Shown: in pieces, positions 26,724 through 35,605 of the stretch
Numbering within the stretch: position 1 is the first letter of the stretch
Layout of the letters: each line of letters starts with the position of its first letter
Assembly (NCBI RefSeq): GCF_013363995.1
Contig: NZ_JABWGO010000013.1
Location: 62,001-126,000 of the forward strand
DNA: 64,000 nucleotides
Source: Nonomuraea rhodomycinica
GTDB taxonomy: Bacteria > Actinomycetota > Actinomycetes > Streptosporangiales > Streptosporangiaceae
Reading direction: 5' to 3'
Notes under the pieces: model-generated
Told to the model about the DNA's origin: nothing
What the model saw: the letters and a program-made list of their open reading frames with translations, nothing else
Databases searched by the model: none
Made by a program: the position numbers and the translations under genes

Positions 26724-27176
26724 ATGAGCCTCACACCCGCGGCCAACCCACCCGCACCACCGGCAGCCGTCCCACCGGCACCGCCCGCGCCCCCGAGCCG
26801 GCTCACCATCTGGGCCGGCCGAACCATGCTCGTGATCGCCGTGGCGCACACCGCCCTGTTCGCCACCCTGGCCCCATGGTCCAGCTGGCTCGCCGGTGAC
26901 CTCCACGACAACGCCGCGGACAGCGACTCGGTGGCGACGTTCTGGGCGCTGCCCGGCGGATTCGTCGTGGTGCTGGCACTGCTGGGCCTCCTGGCGGCGC
27001 GGGCCGGGCGCCAGGGACAGCTCCTTCCCGGGTACGTCGGCTGGACGCTCCTGGCCTGGGGAGCGCTGGCCGTCAGCCTCATCGGACCGAGCGGCTTCCT
27101 GTTCATAGCCGTCCCTGCCGGGCTGCTCATCACGGCCGACATCGCCGCCAGACGACAGCGCCGCAGTTCATCCTGA
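26724..27176 (+). CDS. Small four-TM membrane protein (DUF6463-like)
   Basis: 150 aa from the ATG at 26724, with GGAGAAG about 9 nt upstream. A Pro/Ala-rich N-terminus (NPPAPPAAVPPAPPAPPSRL) precedes four hydrophobic helices: WAGRTMLVIAVAHTALF, ATFWALPGGFVVVLALLGLL, GYVGWTLLAWGALAVSLIG and GFLFIAVPAGLLITADIAA. It ends with a basic tail. The layout resembles small DUF6463-type membrane proteins; no function is known. Its leader carries the 17-bp stem-loop. Confidence 0.7.
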   Translation: MSLTPAANPPAPPAAVPPAPPAPPSRLTIWAGRTMLVIAVAHTALFATLAPWSSWLAGDLHDNAADSDSVATFWALPGGFVVVLALLGLLAARAGRQGQLLPGYVGWTLLAWGALAVSLIGPSGFLFIAVPAGLLITADIAARRQRRSSS

Positions 27177-27289
27177 GCACCGCGCCGCGGCTCCACCTCA
27201 TCACCGCAAGACATGAGGCGATCCGTCGGGACAGGGAGTGTTCGACCACATGACCACACCAGCGGGCCAAGCTATCGGCCGCCATCAGC

Positions 27290-27325
27290 GACGCGGAGGT
27301 CATGTTGGACGCAGAGGTCATGTGG
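27290..27325. repeat. Tandem 18-bp direct repeat
   Basis: Two near-identical 18-bp units (GACGCRGAGGTCATGTKG) lie side by side at 27290-27307 and 27308-27325, just beyond the 3' end of the DUF4241 gene. Possible slippage duplication. Confidence 0.5.
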
Positions 27326-27986
27326 GAGGACGACCAGAACTGTGCGACAGCAGTTCAAGATCCGTGGCGAAGCACACGATCTCCCCGCTCACGCCACGGC
27401 CGAGCCAGGTGGGATAGGCACCATCCCCCATCCCGCAGTCGAACAGCACGATGTTCGTCCCGGCCTGCGGATCCATCAACTCGGCATGGCAGTCCCGCAT
27501 CACCCGGTCCCGGGCCGCGTCGAGTTCAGTCTCGTCCCGCTGAAGACGCCGCAGGAACGGCAGCGTCGAAAGGTCGAGAAAGCACCCTTGGCCGCTGTCG
27601 ACGGCGAATCCGAAGAAGGCGTCGTCGGCCAAGTCGGCCATTCGCTGGCCAGGGCGCAGTGCGATCTCCCAGGAAGCCACCTCCTCAGCCGAGATGACGA
27701 CCTTGGCGGCAGCCGCCCTCGGACGTGCGCCATAGCTGCGAGCCTCGGGTTCCGCGATCGCGAGCACCACCGTATAGCTGCCGTTCTTGACGGAGTGCGC
27801 GAACGCCTGCGTCTCGTCGAACGGGTCCGCGACCCGGATGCCGTTGTCGCGGGCGACCAGCCGACCAGTGGGAAGCTCCAGCTTCGCCACTTCGCGCAGC
27901 TCGATACGCAACGTATGGCCGCTCGGCCACGGGAAGCGCGCGCCTTCCGTGAAAATCGCATCGAAATCTGCCGGAGAAATCGGCAT
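27318..27986 (-). CDS. DUF4241 domain protein
   Basis: 222 aa starting at the ATG at 27986 (MPISPADFDAIFTEGARFP), with GGAGGAAG well placed upstream. The DUF4241 core is clear: an N-terminal LELPTGRLVARD, a middle PEARSYGARP, and the terminal DGAYPTWLGRGVSGEIVCF signature. Such proteins occur near polymorphic-toxin or immunity-like genes, but the function is undefined. No partner toxin is seen here. It has slightly lower GC than the flanking core genes. Confidence 0.8.
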   Translation of the reverse strand: MPISPADFDAIFTEGARFPWPSGHTLRIELREVAKLELPTGRLVARDNGIRVADPFDETQAFAHSVKNGSYTVVLAIAEPEARSYGARPRAAAAKVVISAEEVASWEIALRPGQRMADLADDAFFGFAVDSGQGCFLDLSTLPFLRRLQRDETELDAARDRVMRDCHAELMDPQAGTNIVLFDCGMGDGAYPTWLGRGVSGEIVCFATDLELLSHSSGRPPT

Positions 27987-28212
27987 GCCTGCTTCCTCCC
28001 AGGCGAAGAGCAATCACGATCTCAAAGGGAGGGCATCCTCACTCGCCGAACGAGAAGTAGATCGCCGTCATCATCGCCGCTGTAGCGCCTCAAAGAAATG
28101 AGGAGTCAAGCCAGACAGGCGCCGCTCAGGAGCCTTGCTGTTACACAGCCGACGAAGCGTCGCCGCCCCCTTCCCACCGTCCGGCACAGTACGTCCAGGA
28201 GGGCCCACTTCG

Positions 28213-28410
28213 CTATTGTCCCGGCCACTCAGCGATGATCTCGATACCGATCACGCGACCATCAGCGTCGAGGTCCAAGTTCACCATCGCTTCATCCATC
28301 GTGACCGTCCGCGCGACCCCACCCTCAGCGATAGGACCTCGGAGGTAGACGTACGTAGCTCCCACCTCAGCGTCGTAGGTCCATGTGCCAGGATGCTCTT
28401 CCATCTCCAC
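28213..28410 (-). CDS. DUF2283 domain protein
   Basis: 65 aa from a GTG at 28410 with AGGAG 5 nt upstream. The whole protein is one DUF2283 unit: WTYDAEVGATYVYLRG, then TVTMDEAMVNLDLDADGRVI, then GIEIIAEW. These short proteins of unknown role often sit next to toxin-antitoxin or accessory genes. Confidence 0.8.
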   Translation of the reverse strand: MEMEEHPGTWTYDAEVGATYVYLRGPIAEGGVARTVTMDEAMVNLDLDADGRVIGIEIIAEWPGQ

Positions 28411-28791
28411 GAGGTCTCCTGTCAGAGCCGATGAGGGGAATTGTCTACGAGACTGCCAAACGATCTCCGCAGCCGTCCGGCGTTCGCCGGGCTGGTCATG
28501 AGGTCCCCGGCTGTTCAGATCCGATCATCTCAGTTCTTGATCCTCCGCGCGGGTGGCTCCCAAGGTGGCTTTCAGAAGCAACCATGACCCACCTGCCCGC
28601 ATAGACGTACGTCGATCTTGTTCAGCTCGCAATCCTGGCCGCGGTACCGCACGCTACGTGATCGATCGTCTCCGGAGAGCGGTGACCGGGACGACTGTTG
28701 GCTGCAGACCCGAGCTGCGTTCGGTCGACCGCACCGACGACTCGGCGCCGCCTTGTATGCGATCATCGAGGGATGACAACAAGAAAGGCCC
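28411..28791. other. Intergenic stretch without a supported gene
   Basis: 381 bp between two divergent genes. Short open frames here lack ribosome sites and family-like composition. A plausible start context (AAAGG) exists only for the gene at 28792. Confidence 0.5.
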
Positions 28792-29784
28792 ATGGCCGCT
28801 GACTGCCGGCTCGCGCTGCACGCGACGCTTCCCGACCGCTACGCCCATGATGAGGTCCTGGCCTCAACCATCGACCACCGCGGCCGGCTCGCCGCCCTGG
28901 TCGCCGACCCCTCTCAGGGCTTCACCCCCGTCCCGCACTTCTCCGCGCTACGTCCGCCCCCGCGCTACGACGCGACCGCCGTCATCTGCGACGGAGCCGA
29001 GGTCCGCGAGATCACGCTGACAGATCTCGGCCTGTGGTTCACCCACATCGACACCCTCGGTGACGGCATCGTGCTGGCCGCTGCACGCTGCGAGCCCGTG
29101 GGCGTCGACATCGAGCGCTATCGATGGCTGGTTCCAGAGGACGAACTACACCTCACCGACAACGTCCGAGTGATCGACAGAGACGGACAGACCCAAGCGG
29201 CCTTCTACGCTGGTGACGGCATCGAGCAGCTCATGACCGACGCCCAGGGCAACATCTGGACCAGTTACTTCGACGAGTCGAACTACTGGTTCGCCAACCC
29301 GGACGGCACCCGCTCCTACAGGTTCATGATCGGACTCGCGCGCTGGGACAGCCACGGTAGCCCACCCTGGATGGCGCCATCCCACACTCCAGACGTCGTC
29401 TGGTGCGACTGCTATGCGTTGAATGTCGGCCATGAGGTGGTCCACGCCTGCCCCTACACCGACTTCCCGCTGATCGAGATCGACGGTGACGGCGTCCGGA
29501 GCATCACACCGAACCCCGTCACACGGTGCAGCGGCCTGGCGGTCTCCGGCGCCGAGCTTGCCTTCCTCGATCAGCACCGAGCAGGTGGCGGCTTCCGCTG
29601 GGAGATCCGCAGGGCCCGCAGAGAGGGCGGAGCCGTCACTGAGACAGACCGAGCGAACCTGCTTCTGCCAGACGACCGACACCCGACCGGCTGGGCGCGA
29701 GGGAAGATCGGCAGAGACGGGACACTGTGGCTGCACGAGGACGGCGATCCGCGCCATTGGTACCGCTATGAACTGAGCTCCTAA
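28792..29784 (+). CDS. Hypothetical beta-rich protein
   Basis: 330 aa from the ATG at 28792 with AAAGG 4 nt upstream. It has no signal peptide or TM. Recurrent strands with D-x-x-G-N/R turns (DAQGNIWTSYFDE, IGRDGTLWLHEDGD, VIDRDGQTQAAFY) suggest a beta-propeller related to NHL/SMP-30-like sensors, with blades of about 45 residues. Cysteines cluster at DVVWCDCYAL. It is a common type in actinobacterial genomes without known function. It is the last gene before the element's left att site. Confidence 0.6.
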   Translation: MAADCRLALHATLPDRYAHDEVLASTIDHRGRLAALVADPSQGFTPVPHFSALRPPPRYDATAVICDGAEVREITLTDLGLWFTHIDTLGDGIVLAAARCEPVGVDIERYRWLVPEDELHLTDNVRVIDRDGQTQAAFYAGDGIEQLMTDAQGNIWTSYFDESNYWFANPDGTRSYRFMIGLARWDSHGSPPWMAPSHTPDVVWCDCYALNVGHEVVHACPYTDFPLIEIDGDGVRSITPNPVTRCSGLAVSGAELAFLDQHRAGGGFRWEIRRARREGGAVTETDRANLLLPDDRHPTGWARGKIGRDGTLWLHEDGDPRHWYRYELSS

Positions 29785-29884
29785 GCCCAATCCAGGGTTG
29801 CCGCCACAGGATGTGGACGAGACTGCCTCAGCGCCCCGGCAAGGGCACTTCATGAGCACGGTCGCCACATCCTTTCGCAAACAA

Positions 29885-29923
29885 GGAAGCCCCTGACGGC
29901 ATATCGCCTGTTCAGGGGCTTCC
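29885..29923. terminator. Original terminator downstream of tRNA-Thr (left flank)
   Basis: Perfect 12-bp inverted repeat GGAAGCCCCTGA / TCAGGGGCTTCC, immediately outside the left copy of the att repeat. Before integration it would have lain directly 3' of the tRNA-Thr gene (minus strand), so it looks like that gene's native terminator, now stranded 14 kb away. Confidence 0.65.
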
Positions 29924-29926
29924 TGT

Positions 29927-29973
29927 TGCAGAGCCGACGAGGGGAATCGAACCCCTGACCTTCTGTTTACAAG
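29927..29973. repeat. Left att copy (tRNA-Thr 3' fragment)
   Basis: 47 bp identical to 44263-44309. It is the 3' part of tRNA-Thr from the anticodon loop through the T-arm and acceptor, plus 5 bp beyond the gene. It is not a working tRNA because the 5' half is missing. Confidence 0.93.
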
Positions 29974-30056
29974 GGAAGGGCAGACCACTCGTTGAGGACA
30001 CCTCGGCCTGCTCAGGCGGTAGATGCGCGCTGGCCGGGTGTGATCGCATAAGACGG

Positions 30057-30082
30057 CGTTGCTGTACGTGCTGCTGTACAGC
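30057..30082. repeat. Arm-type repeat, copy 1
   Basis: A 26-bp motif CGTTGCTGTACG..CTGCTGTACAGC, containing TGCTGTAC twice, 12 bp apart. It lies 84 bp inside the left att. Near-identical copies lie at 32042-32067 and 44193-44218. The location near both ends suggests integrase or Xis arm sites. Confidence 0.55.
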
Positions 30083-30123
30083 CCGCGCGTCACAGGAGCC
30101 GAGGGCCGGTTCGAAGAGACTTG

Positions 30124-30264
30124 TCAGTCGTCGAAGCTGGCGATCCATTCATTGATGAACTTCGATGCCTCCTCGGCCATGACGACATTGCTCCTAGAGC
30201 AGGCCCAAGCCTCTCGACGAGGAACTGCGACGATACGGGTTCCCCAGTGACGACTACGTAGCAC
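30124..30264 (-). CDS. Possible 46-aa small protein
   Basis: An open frame from a GTG at 30264 ends MAEEASKFINEWIASFDD, a composition that looks like a true protein C-terminus. The ribosome site is poor, and the frame could be the remnant of a longer gene. Confidence 0.3.
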   Translation of the reverse strand: MLRSRHWGTRIVAVPRREAWACSRSNVVMAEEASKFINEWIASFDD

Positions 30265-30488
30265 GCCAGGCCCCGCTCATCTGACGTGACCTTGAGGAGA
30301 CGAACGCATCGCGACGGTACCTGTTGCACAGCAACAGCGGGTTCTGCTGTTCCAGCCCTCTCGGCTATCGCAGAACGTCTTCGTCGATCGATGATCGAAC
30401 CCTGACCGGCGAAGCGCTTGCGCGATCCAGCCGAGCTCATACGCCTCACCATCGCTCTGCCTTGTCACCTGGCAGGGGCAGAAGGGAT

Positions 30489-31901
30489 CTACTCCGCAGG
30501 CTCCTCCGATTTGCCATTGCGGCGCATTGCACGGCGTTGCTGGGCGTAGAGCGCGGCCGATACCAGCACCCCACTAAGAACGATGAGGACTGCGAGCGCG
30601 TAGACGGGCAGGTAACGGACGTCGAACATCGACCAACTATTGTCGACTTCACGTGCGTTGATGCCGAGAAAAGCGAGGATCAAGCCGACAGGAACGGCGA
30701 GTGTGGACACGAACCCGATGGCTATGGCCCAGCGTAGCCGCCGGTCTTCGTCCGCACGACGTTCCTGGCTTTCGATTGCGGTCAACTCGGCGGCGGTGGC
30801 CCTCTCAAGGCGGCGCAGCATTCGGGCCACCGTCTCTGCCTTGGCCCCCAGCCCCATCGCCTCGTACAAGGCGTCGTGGTAGCCGGCCACTCGCAGCGAG
30901 GGGACAAGTAAACCAAGGTCCGCCGTCGCTTCGACGCTGTAGCTCAAGTCCAGCTCCATGTTTCCGAGCTGGCCGCTCAGACTCTCCAGAGTCTTGCGCC
31001 GCATTTGCGTGCCCTGGTGCGTACGGTCGGTAGCGCGGAACGTGGACACCGCGGAATAAACCGTTGCTCGGATCTCGCGCAATCGTGCCGCGCTGGCCAC
31101 GCCTTGGATCGCGGACAGGAAGACGCTGTTCTCGACGTAATCCTGCTGACCGCATAAGACGCTGACATACGGTCCTACCGCGGCTACCGCGCCCGGGTTC
31201 CGGTTTAGCTCCATTGGATAGGTGATCGCACTGAATTCCTTGCGATACGGCAAGTCGGCGCGGTAGATGACCCGCTGGACAATGTCATCATATTTGGTGG
31301 CGGACATTATCGGCCCGAAGGCGATCTGGTGCCGCTCGGGCAAAAATACGCCCCCCATGCCAAGTGCTTCGGCGGCCAGCGTCGTGACGCTCTGGCCTTC
31401 GACCTTCACATCAAGGTAGTAGCAGTCCTCGAGCAGGTCGATCGTGTGTGCTAGCTCGCAGGTCACATCGAGACTGAGCACGGCGACAATCTGCCTGGAC
31501 GGGACCACCAGCAGCCATAGCCGGGCACCGGTCACCAGTCGGAGACGATCCCAGCGCCGGAAAGCAATCCGGTCGTGATCGAGATCGATCCGCTGGATCA
31601 CCTTCGGCAACTGTGCGGCCGATCCGTTGAAGTACTCCGCCAGCCGACCGAGCCGCAGGTACTCCCCTGGCAGCGTCTGATCCGCGTCCTCGGCAAGCTG
31701 CCAGGGCGTGGCGTACACGTTGCTCAATCGCACACAGTCGCGCTGCGCTGGCGGGTCGAAGAGTCGTTTGCTGTTGGCTTGCCGCTTAAACCGGATGCCA
31801 GACAACGTCGCGGTCTCCTTCACGGAGGGACCTGACCCGATGCGCGAACTCCTCGCCGATCCGGGGGCCTCGCCGACGTTCTGCATGAGCCAGGTCGTCA
31901 T
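30489..31901 (-). CDS. CorA-like two-TM membrane protein, AICE cargo
   Basis: 470 aa. A large N-terminal soluble domain (about 1-390) ends in long charged helices (LRRLERATAAELTAIESQER). Two C-terminal TM segments follow (about 400-420 and 435-458), joined by LGINAREVD. This is the CorA layout, in which the TM1-TM2 turn normally reads GMN; here it is GIN. CorA forms pentameric Mg2+ channels, and CorA-like proteins also appear as effectors in some type III CRISPR loci. Similarity in the N-domain is not recognisable, so transport or defence is inference. The ribosome site is weak, and it is transcribed away from the rest of the element. Confidence 0.6.
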   Translation of the reverse strand: MTTWLMQNVGEAPGSARSSRIGSGPSVKETATLSGIRFKRQANSKRLFDPPAQRDCVRLSNVYATPWQLAEDADQTLPGEYLRLGRLAEYFNGSAAQLPKVIQRIDLDHDRIAFRRWDRLRLVTGARLWLLVVPSRQIVAVLSLDVTCELAHTIDLLEDCYYLDVKVEGQSVTTLAAEALGMGGVFLPERHQIAFGPIMSATKYDDIVQRVIYRADLPYRKEFSAITYPMELNRNPGAVAAVGPYVSVLCGQQDYVENSVFLSAIQGVASAARLREIRATVYSAVSTFRATDRTHQGTQMRRKTLESLSGQLGNMELDLSYSVEATADLGLLVPSLRVAGYHDALYEAMGLGAKAETVARMLRRLERATAAELTAIESQERRADEDRRLRWAIAIGFVSTLAVPVGLILAFLGINAREVDNSWSMFDVRYLPVYALAVLIVLSGVLVSAALYAQQRRAMRRNGKSEEPAE

Positions 31902-32041
31902 GGTCAGTTCACGAACGTCCCGTAGAACCCTGTAGCCCTACCAGCTCTGCGTCAAACCCATGAGCATCGCAGAACGCCTGATATTGCTCTTAAGGCTGGC
32001 CGAAACGCTGTCTGGTAATCGATGTGGGCGTGAGGTTCAGA

Positions 32042-32067
32042 CGTTGTTGTACGGGTTGCTGTACAGC
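32042..32067. repeat. Arm-type repeat, copy 2
   Basis: CGTTGTTGTACG..TTGCTGTACAGC; same bipartite TGYTGTAC structure as the copies at 30057 and 44193. It sits just downstream of the short GntR gene. Confidence 0.55.
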
Positions 32068-32072
32068 AACCG

Positions 32073-32366
32073 TCACCGATCGACGTTCTCAGCGGGAGGA
32101 TCGGGCTGCTGCACGTAGGTGCCCTTGCCGTGAACGCTCCGGATGAGGCCGCGCTCGCGTAGCTCCTTCATCGCACGACGAACGGTCATCCTGGCTACGC
32201 CGTACTGCTCCGCGAGGTCCAGTTCTGAGGGAAGCCGCTGCCCAAGCTTGAGCTCGCCTCGTTCGATCTTCCCGGCGATGTGGTTGGCCACGACCATGTA
32301 GACGAGTTCGGGCCCATCGCTGTCGATCTCTGGATAGTCGCTGTCCTCCGCCACGCTGCAAAACAT
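32073..32366 (-). CDS. Short GntR-family regulator
   Basis: 97 aa, essentially only the GntR winged helix: the N-cap LVYMVVANHIAGKIERGELK, recognition region YGVARMTVRRAMKELRERG and wing VHGKGTYV. No effector domain follows. AGAGGG precedes the ATG by about 5 nt. Such stand-alone GntR proteins act as transfer repressors on actinomycete plasmids and AICEs. It is divergent from a 107-aa gene, with inverted repeats in the shared 69-bp gap that could be its operators. Confidence 0.85.
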   Translation of the reverse strand: MFCSVAEDSDYPEIDSDGPELVYMVVANHIAGKIERGELKLGQRLPSELDLAEQYGVARMTVRRAMKELRERGLIRSVHGKGTYVQQPDPPAENVDR

Positions 32367-32399
32367 AGATGCCCTCTGACCTGCAAGAACACCTAGATG

Positions 32400-32427
32400 C
32401 CTCTACAGAGGTATAGAGAGGTCTATA
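32400..32427. promoter_or_regulatory. Operator-like inverted repeats between GntR and 107-aa gene
   Basis: CCTCT-AC-AGAGG (32400-32411) and TATAGA-gagg-TCTATA (32412-32427) adjoin each other. The second overlaps a -10-like TATATT for the rightward gene, whose ATG follows only about 6-9 bases later, consistent with a leaderless transcript repressed by the GntR protein. Confidence 0.45.
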
Positions 32428-32435
32428 TTCGAAGC

Positions 32436-32759
32436 ATGTCCGACGAGCAGTGCGTCCAGGCCGCCGACCTCAGCGACTCACCCGACTGGGAGTGCCCCGC
32501 CGTGTCCCCGCATCCGGCACGTGCTCGCGCCAACCACACAGTTCTCGCCTGGACAGCGCTTGCACCTGAGCGGTCCCGCGTCCAGGAGTTCACCTGTGCC
32601 TGCACTGCTGTCTACTACGAGCTGATCGCACACAGCGGCGCCTATCTGATCCACAAGGTCACACAACTCGACACCCCTGTACACGCCTTCGCCGGCCCTT
32701 GGCCCCACGCGGAGGCTCGTCGCTGGTGGTCCCTGCTCATCGTCGGTGACGCGCGATAA
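32436..32759 (+). CDS. Hypothetical AICE protein (107 aa)
   Basis: It begins MSDEQCVQAADLSDSPDWEC at 32436. No ribosome site is present, but a -10-like box lies directly before it, so it may be leaderless. It has no TM. A CACTAVYYEL core, several Cys and Trp (EARRWWSLLIVG) and a conserved-looking ending suggest a small folded protein, typical of AICE accessory genes. Family not recognised. Confidence 0.55.
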   Translation: MSDEQCVQAADLSDSPDWECPAVSPHPARARANHTVLAWTALAPERSRVQEFTCACTAVYYELIAHSGAYLIHKVTQLDTPVHAFAGPWPHAEARRWWSLLIVGDAR

Positions 32760-33268
32760 GAGCAAGTCCCGGCGGACAGCCCCCCGCAGACCGGTGGCAA
32801 AGATCGACGAAGTCGATCTGCGGCAGCGATCGCCCCAGTCCGAGAGGCCCGGAACCGAAGTCAGCGATCGTCACGGCCTTAGACCACTTCGATGCGAAGC
32901 CGCTCGACCGCGACACCGGTCGGTCAGGCTCGAAAGACATCCTGACCCGGGTCAACGGTCAAGTAGTCCCCGTGAGTGCCCTCAGCCGTACGCCTCGTTC
33001 GTCACTCAGATAGTCACCCACCAATCAACGGTTGATCGGCACCAGTCGGGCGAGGTCACGTCCACGGACGTAGTGCATGAACCGATCTTCGCGAGATCCT
33101 GTTGTTGATGTCTATGGGGAAGCAGATCTTGAAGTTGCACCCCGACAGATGCACACTCAGTACGACAGCGAACCTAAGGCCGTCATACCTTTGGGCTATG
33201 TTGCGCGGATTGCTCGCAGGTTGGACCCAAACTAACTCAGCCCGACAAAAGGATCACCAACAAGCAGC
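32760..33268. other. No supported gene
   Basis: About 510 bp. Several open frames exist on both strands, but none has a ribosome site or family-like sequence. It may hold remnants of a lost gene. Confidence 0.4.
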
Positions 33269-33301
33269 TTGCAATTGAATGCCATAACTCGGAGGGCAAG
33301 C

Positions 33302-35044
33302 TTGAGTCGTCGCACTACTGCCATTGCGCTTGTAGCGGCAAGCATCATTGCAGCGCTTGCTGTCGTAATAATATTGTGGCACGAGGTCGTCACGTGGTGG
33401 GACTCGCTCCCTAAACCCGCCCTTCTTGCCTTAGCGGCATTTAGCGCTTTCGCGACAGGTGTTGGATTGTGGATGACTTCGTCTCGCTCGCCATCTTCGA
33501 AGCAGACACCAGGATTTCGCGTTCTTCCTTGGTGGTCGATAGTGATCGGACTGCTGGTCGCCGCGGTAGCAACGTGGTCAGCAATAGCCCTTCTTAGATC
33601 TGCGGCACATGGAAATGCAGCCTTAGAATTCGATGCTATCAAGACCGGCCTTACAGTAGGTGTCGGCATAGGAGGACTCGCAGCACTACTACTGACAGCG
33701 CGGAAGCAATGGCTAAACGAGTTGACTCACCGACATAATGAAAGGGTCGCCCGGCACAGTCAGCATGACGCCGACGAACGGAGAGTAACCGAACTCTACA
33801 TAAAGGCAGTAGAGCAACTAGGCGGAGAAAAAGCAGTGGTTCGCCTAGGAGGGTTGTATGGCTTGGAGCGCCTAGCACAGAATCACTTACAGCATCGCCA
33901 GACCATTGTGAACGTGATCTGCACATACTTGCGAATGCCTCATCACAATGGCACTACAAGGGCAGCAGAGGAAGAGTCAGACACCGACTCGAGCGCATCC
34001 GGACAGCCAGCTCAAGACGAAGAGCGAGAGGTCCGACTTGCCGCGCAAACGCTCCTCAGAAATCACTTGCTTAACAACAATGGCACGTCTCCCTCAGAGC
34101 AATTCTGGGATAACGTATCTATCGACCTCAAGGGCGCAATGCTGGAGAACTTCTCACTACAGGATTGCAGCGTAGGGAGTATCGATCTATCTAACGCGCG
34201 CTTCATTGGTTCGGCAATTTTTTCTGGCGCACGCTTCAAATATGAATTGAAGCTGACCGGAGCTACCTTCACAGACACCGCCGACTTCGACAGCACAAGA
34301 GTAGAGGGTTCCATTCGACTAAACGAGGCGAAATTTTGTGGTCGACTTTCATTTCAAGACGCCAAGCTCACAGAGGCAAGCTTTGAGCAGTCCGAATTCA
34401 TCGAGGGCGCTTCCTTTTATAGGACAATCTTCGAAGGCCCCGTCAACTTCAAGAAGGTTACGGCCTCCGCCTCTTGCAGCTTCGGGGAAACCAAATTTAC
34501 GGATGAAGCACTTTTTGAATCGGCAGATTTCCGCGAAGGGGCATGGTTTACCGATGCCGAATTTGAGGACAACGCACAGTTCGATAGTAGCCAGTTTGGC
34601 GAGACGGCATTTTTCACCGGAACCACCTTCCGTCAATACACCACCTTCCGGGCCGTATCGTTCACAGGCGGGTTCTGGTGTGAAAATGTAGAATTCATGA
34701 GCAACACCAGGTTCGGCGGCGCAACCTTCGCCAAGCTATCCAGGATCGAAAACGTCAATTTCCATTCTCATGCACATCTTGATTACTTGAAGCTGAACGG
34801 ACTTCTCACCATTGTTGACACCACATTTCACTCTTATCTAGAGATGCATGACTGGATCGAGAGAGAAGGGGGCTCGGTAGGCTTCTTTGATACATACGTC
34901 GAGGCGGCCGAGAACAAATCTCTATTCAAGAGAAAGTGGCTCCGCGAATGGCATGTCGTTCCATGCGAGGATAAGCCGGGCTGGGGACGCTTTATCAGCC
35001 GTGACAACGATGGAGGAGGCGTGCCTGAGAAGAAAGCGGAGTAA
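33302..35044 (+). CDS. Membrane-anchored pentapeptide-repeat protein
   Basis: 580 aa from the TTG at 33302, set by GGAGGG 5 nt upstream. Three TM segments (about 8-30, 40-58, 75-97) and a fourth near 115-133 precede a cytosolic helical segment (ELYIKAVEQLGGEKAVVRLG). A long pentapeptide-repeat solenoid follows (about 280-510), with the A(D/N)LXX-type F-core units IDLSNARFIGSAIFSGARF and ADFDSTRVEGS. The shape is seen in many AICE- and phage-borne proteins; function is unknown. GC is clearly lower than the flanks (AAT/GAA/TTT codons are common), a sign of recent acquisition. Confidence 0.82.
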   Translation: MSRRTTAIALVAASIIAALAVVIILWHEVVTWWDSLPKPALLALAAFSAFATGVGLWMTSSRSPSSKQTPGFRVLPWWSIVIGLLVAAVATWSAIALLRSAAHGNAALEFDAIKTGLTVGVGIGGLAALLLTARKQWLNELTHRHNERVARHSQHDADERRVTELYIKAVEQLGGEKAVVRLGGLYGLERLAQNHLQHRQTIVNVICTYLRMPHHNGTTRAAEEESDTDSSASGQPAQDEEREVRLAAQTLLRNHLLNNNGTSPSEQFWDNVSIDLKGAMLENFSLQDCSVGSIDLSNARFIGSAIFSGARFKYELKLTGATFTDTADFDSTRVEGSIRLNEAKFCGRLSFQDAKLTEASFEQSEFIEGASFYRTIFEGPVNFKKVTASASCSFGETKFTDEALFESADFREGAWFTDAEFEDNAQFDSSQFGETAFFTGTTFRQYTTFRAVSFTGGFWCENVEFMSNTRFGGATFAKLSRIENVNFHSHAHLDYLKLNGLLTIVDTTFHSYLEMHDWIEREGGSVGFFDTYVEAAENKSLFKRKWLREWHVVPCEDKPGWGRFISRDNDGGGVPEKKAE

Positions 35045-35605
35045 ACCTCGCATGGGGCACTATCAACGCCACTTGTCGGAGCACCGAAACGCGCGCCTCT
35101 ACCCCCTGATCACCTTGTACGCCGTCGGCTCACCGCGTGGCGGCAGCAGGCCGGGGCTGGAGTGTCAAGCTCGGCTCGCTTGTACGTTCGCCGGTCGCTG
35201 TTCCTCAATCGCGTTGTCCTGCGGTCAGAGCTGAGCTTGATGCGGAGGAGCCGGTCTGCTGGGCTTGCCTGGGTCGATGATGTGCGAGGTGTTCAGCCCC
35301 CAGCCACCCATCTACGTTTAGAGCCATGTGGCGATACCTCGGTGTCGGAGTGCTCCCGCCGGAGGCATGCTTTGACGTCATCGGCTCAGTCGGGGAGTCG
35401 ACGTACCTCGTGGTGCCGGTGAACGTTCCGTATGCGCTTCTGCCTGCGTCCGCTGGTGCGGCGGGGTGGCCGGGCGGGACCGGCCCGGAGAGGCCGCACG
35501 CCCGCCCGGACCGCCCGGCCGCCCGCCGCCCATCGGGCGGCGGCTTGATGACGTAGGGAAGATATGAATCACGGGCGATCTTGACTGACTGCCGGGACGG
35601 CGTCA
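35045..35605. other. Intergenic stretch with a hairpin
   Basis: About 560 bp without a supported gene. A 9-bp stem (arms 35523-35531 and 35535-35543, 3-nt loop) sits about 60 bp beyond the HAD gene stop and may terminate it. A 76-aa frame at 35326 has no ribosome site and ends in GC-rich low complexity. Confidence 0.45.

Larger units (their letters stand above)
29974..30488. other. Left end of the AICE, mostly non-coding
   Basis: Apart from the arm-type repeat and the possible 46-aa frame, no gene with a ribosome site or family-like sequence is seen here. Confidence 0.4.

Noticed and set aside
29927..29973. A second tRNA-Thr gene
   Set aside because: Only the 3' part is present; the 5' acceptor strand and D-arm are missing, so it is the att duplicate.
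32746..33108. 120-aa frame in the AICE left half
   Set aside because: Arg/Ser/Pro-rich composition, no ribosome site, no family resemblance.
35326..35556. 76-aa frame downstream of the pentapeptide gene
   Set aside because: The end is GC-rich low complexity that includes a hairpin; no ribosome site.
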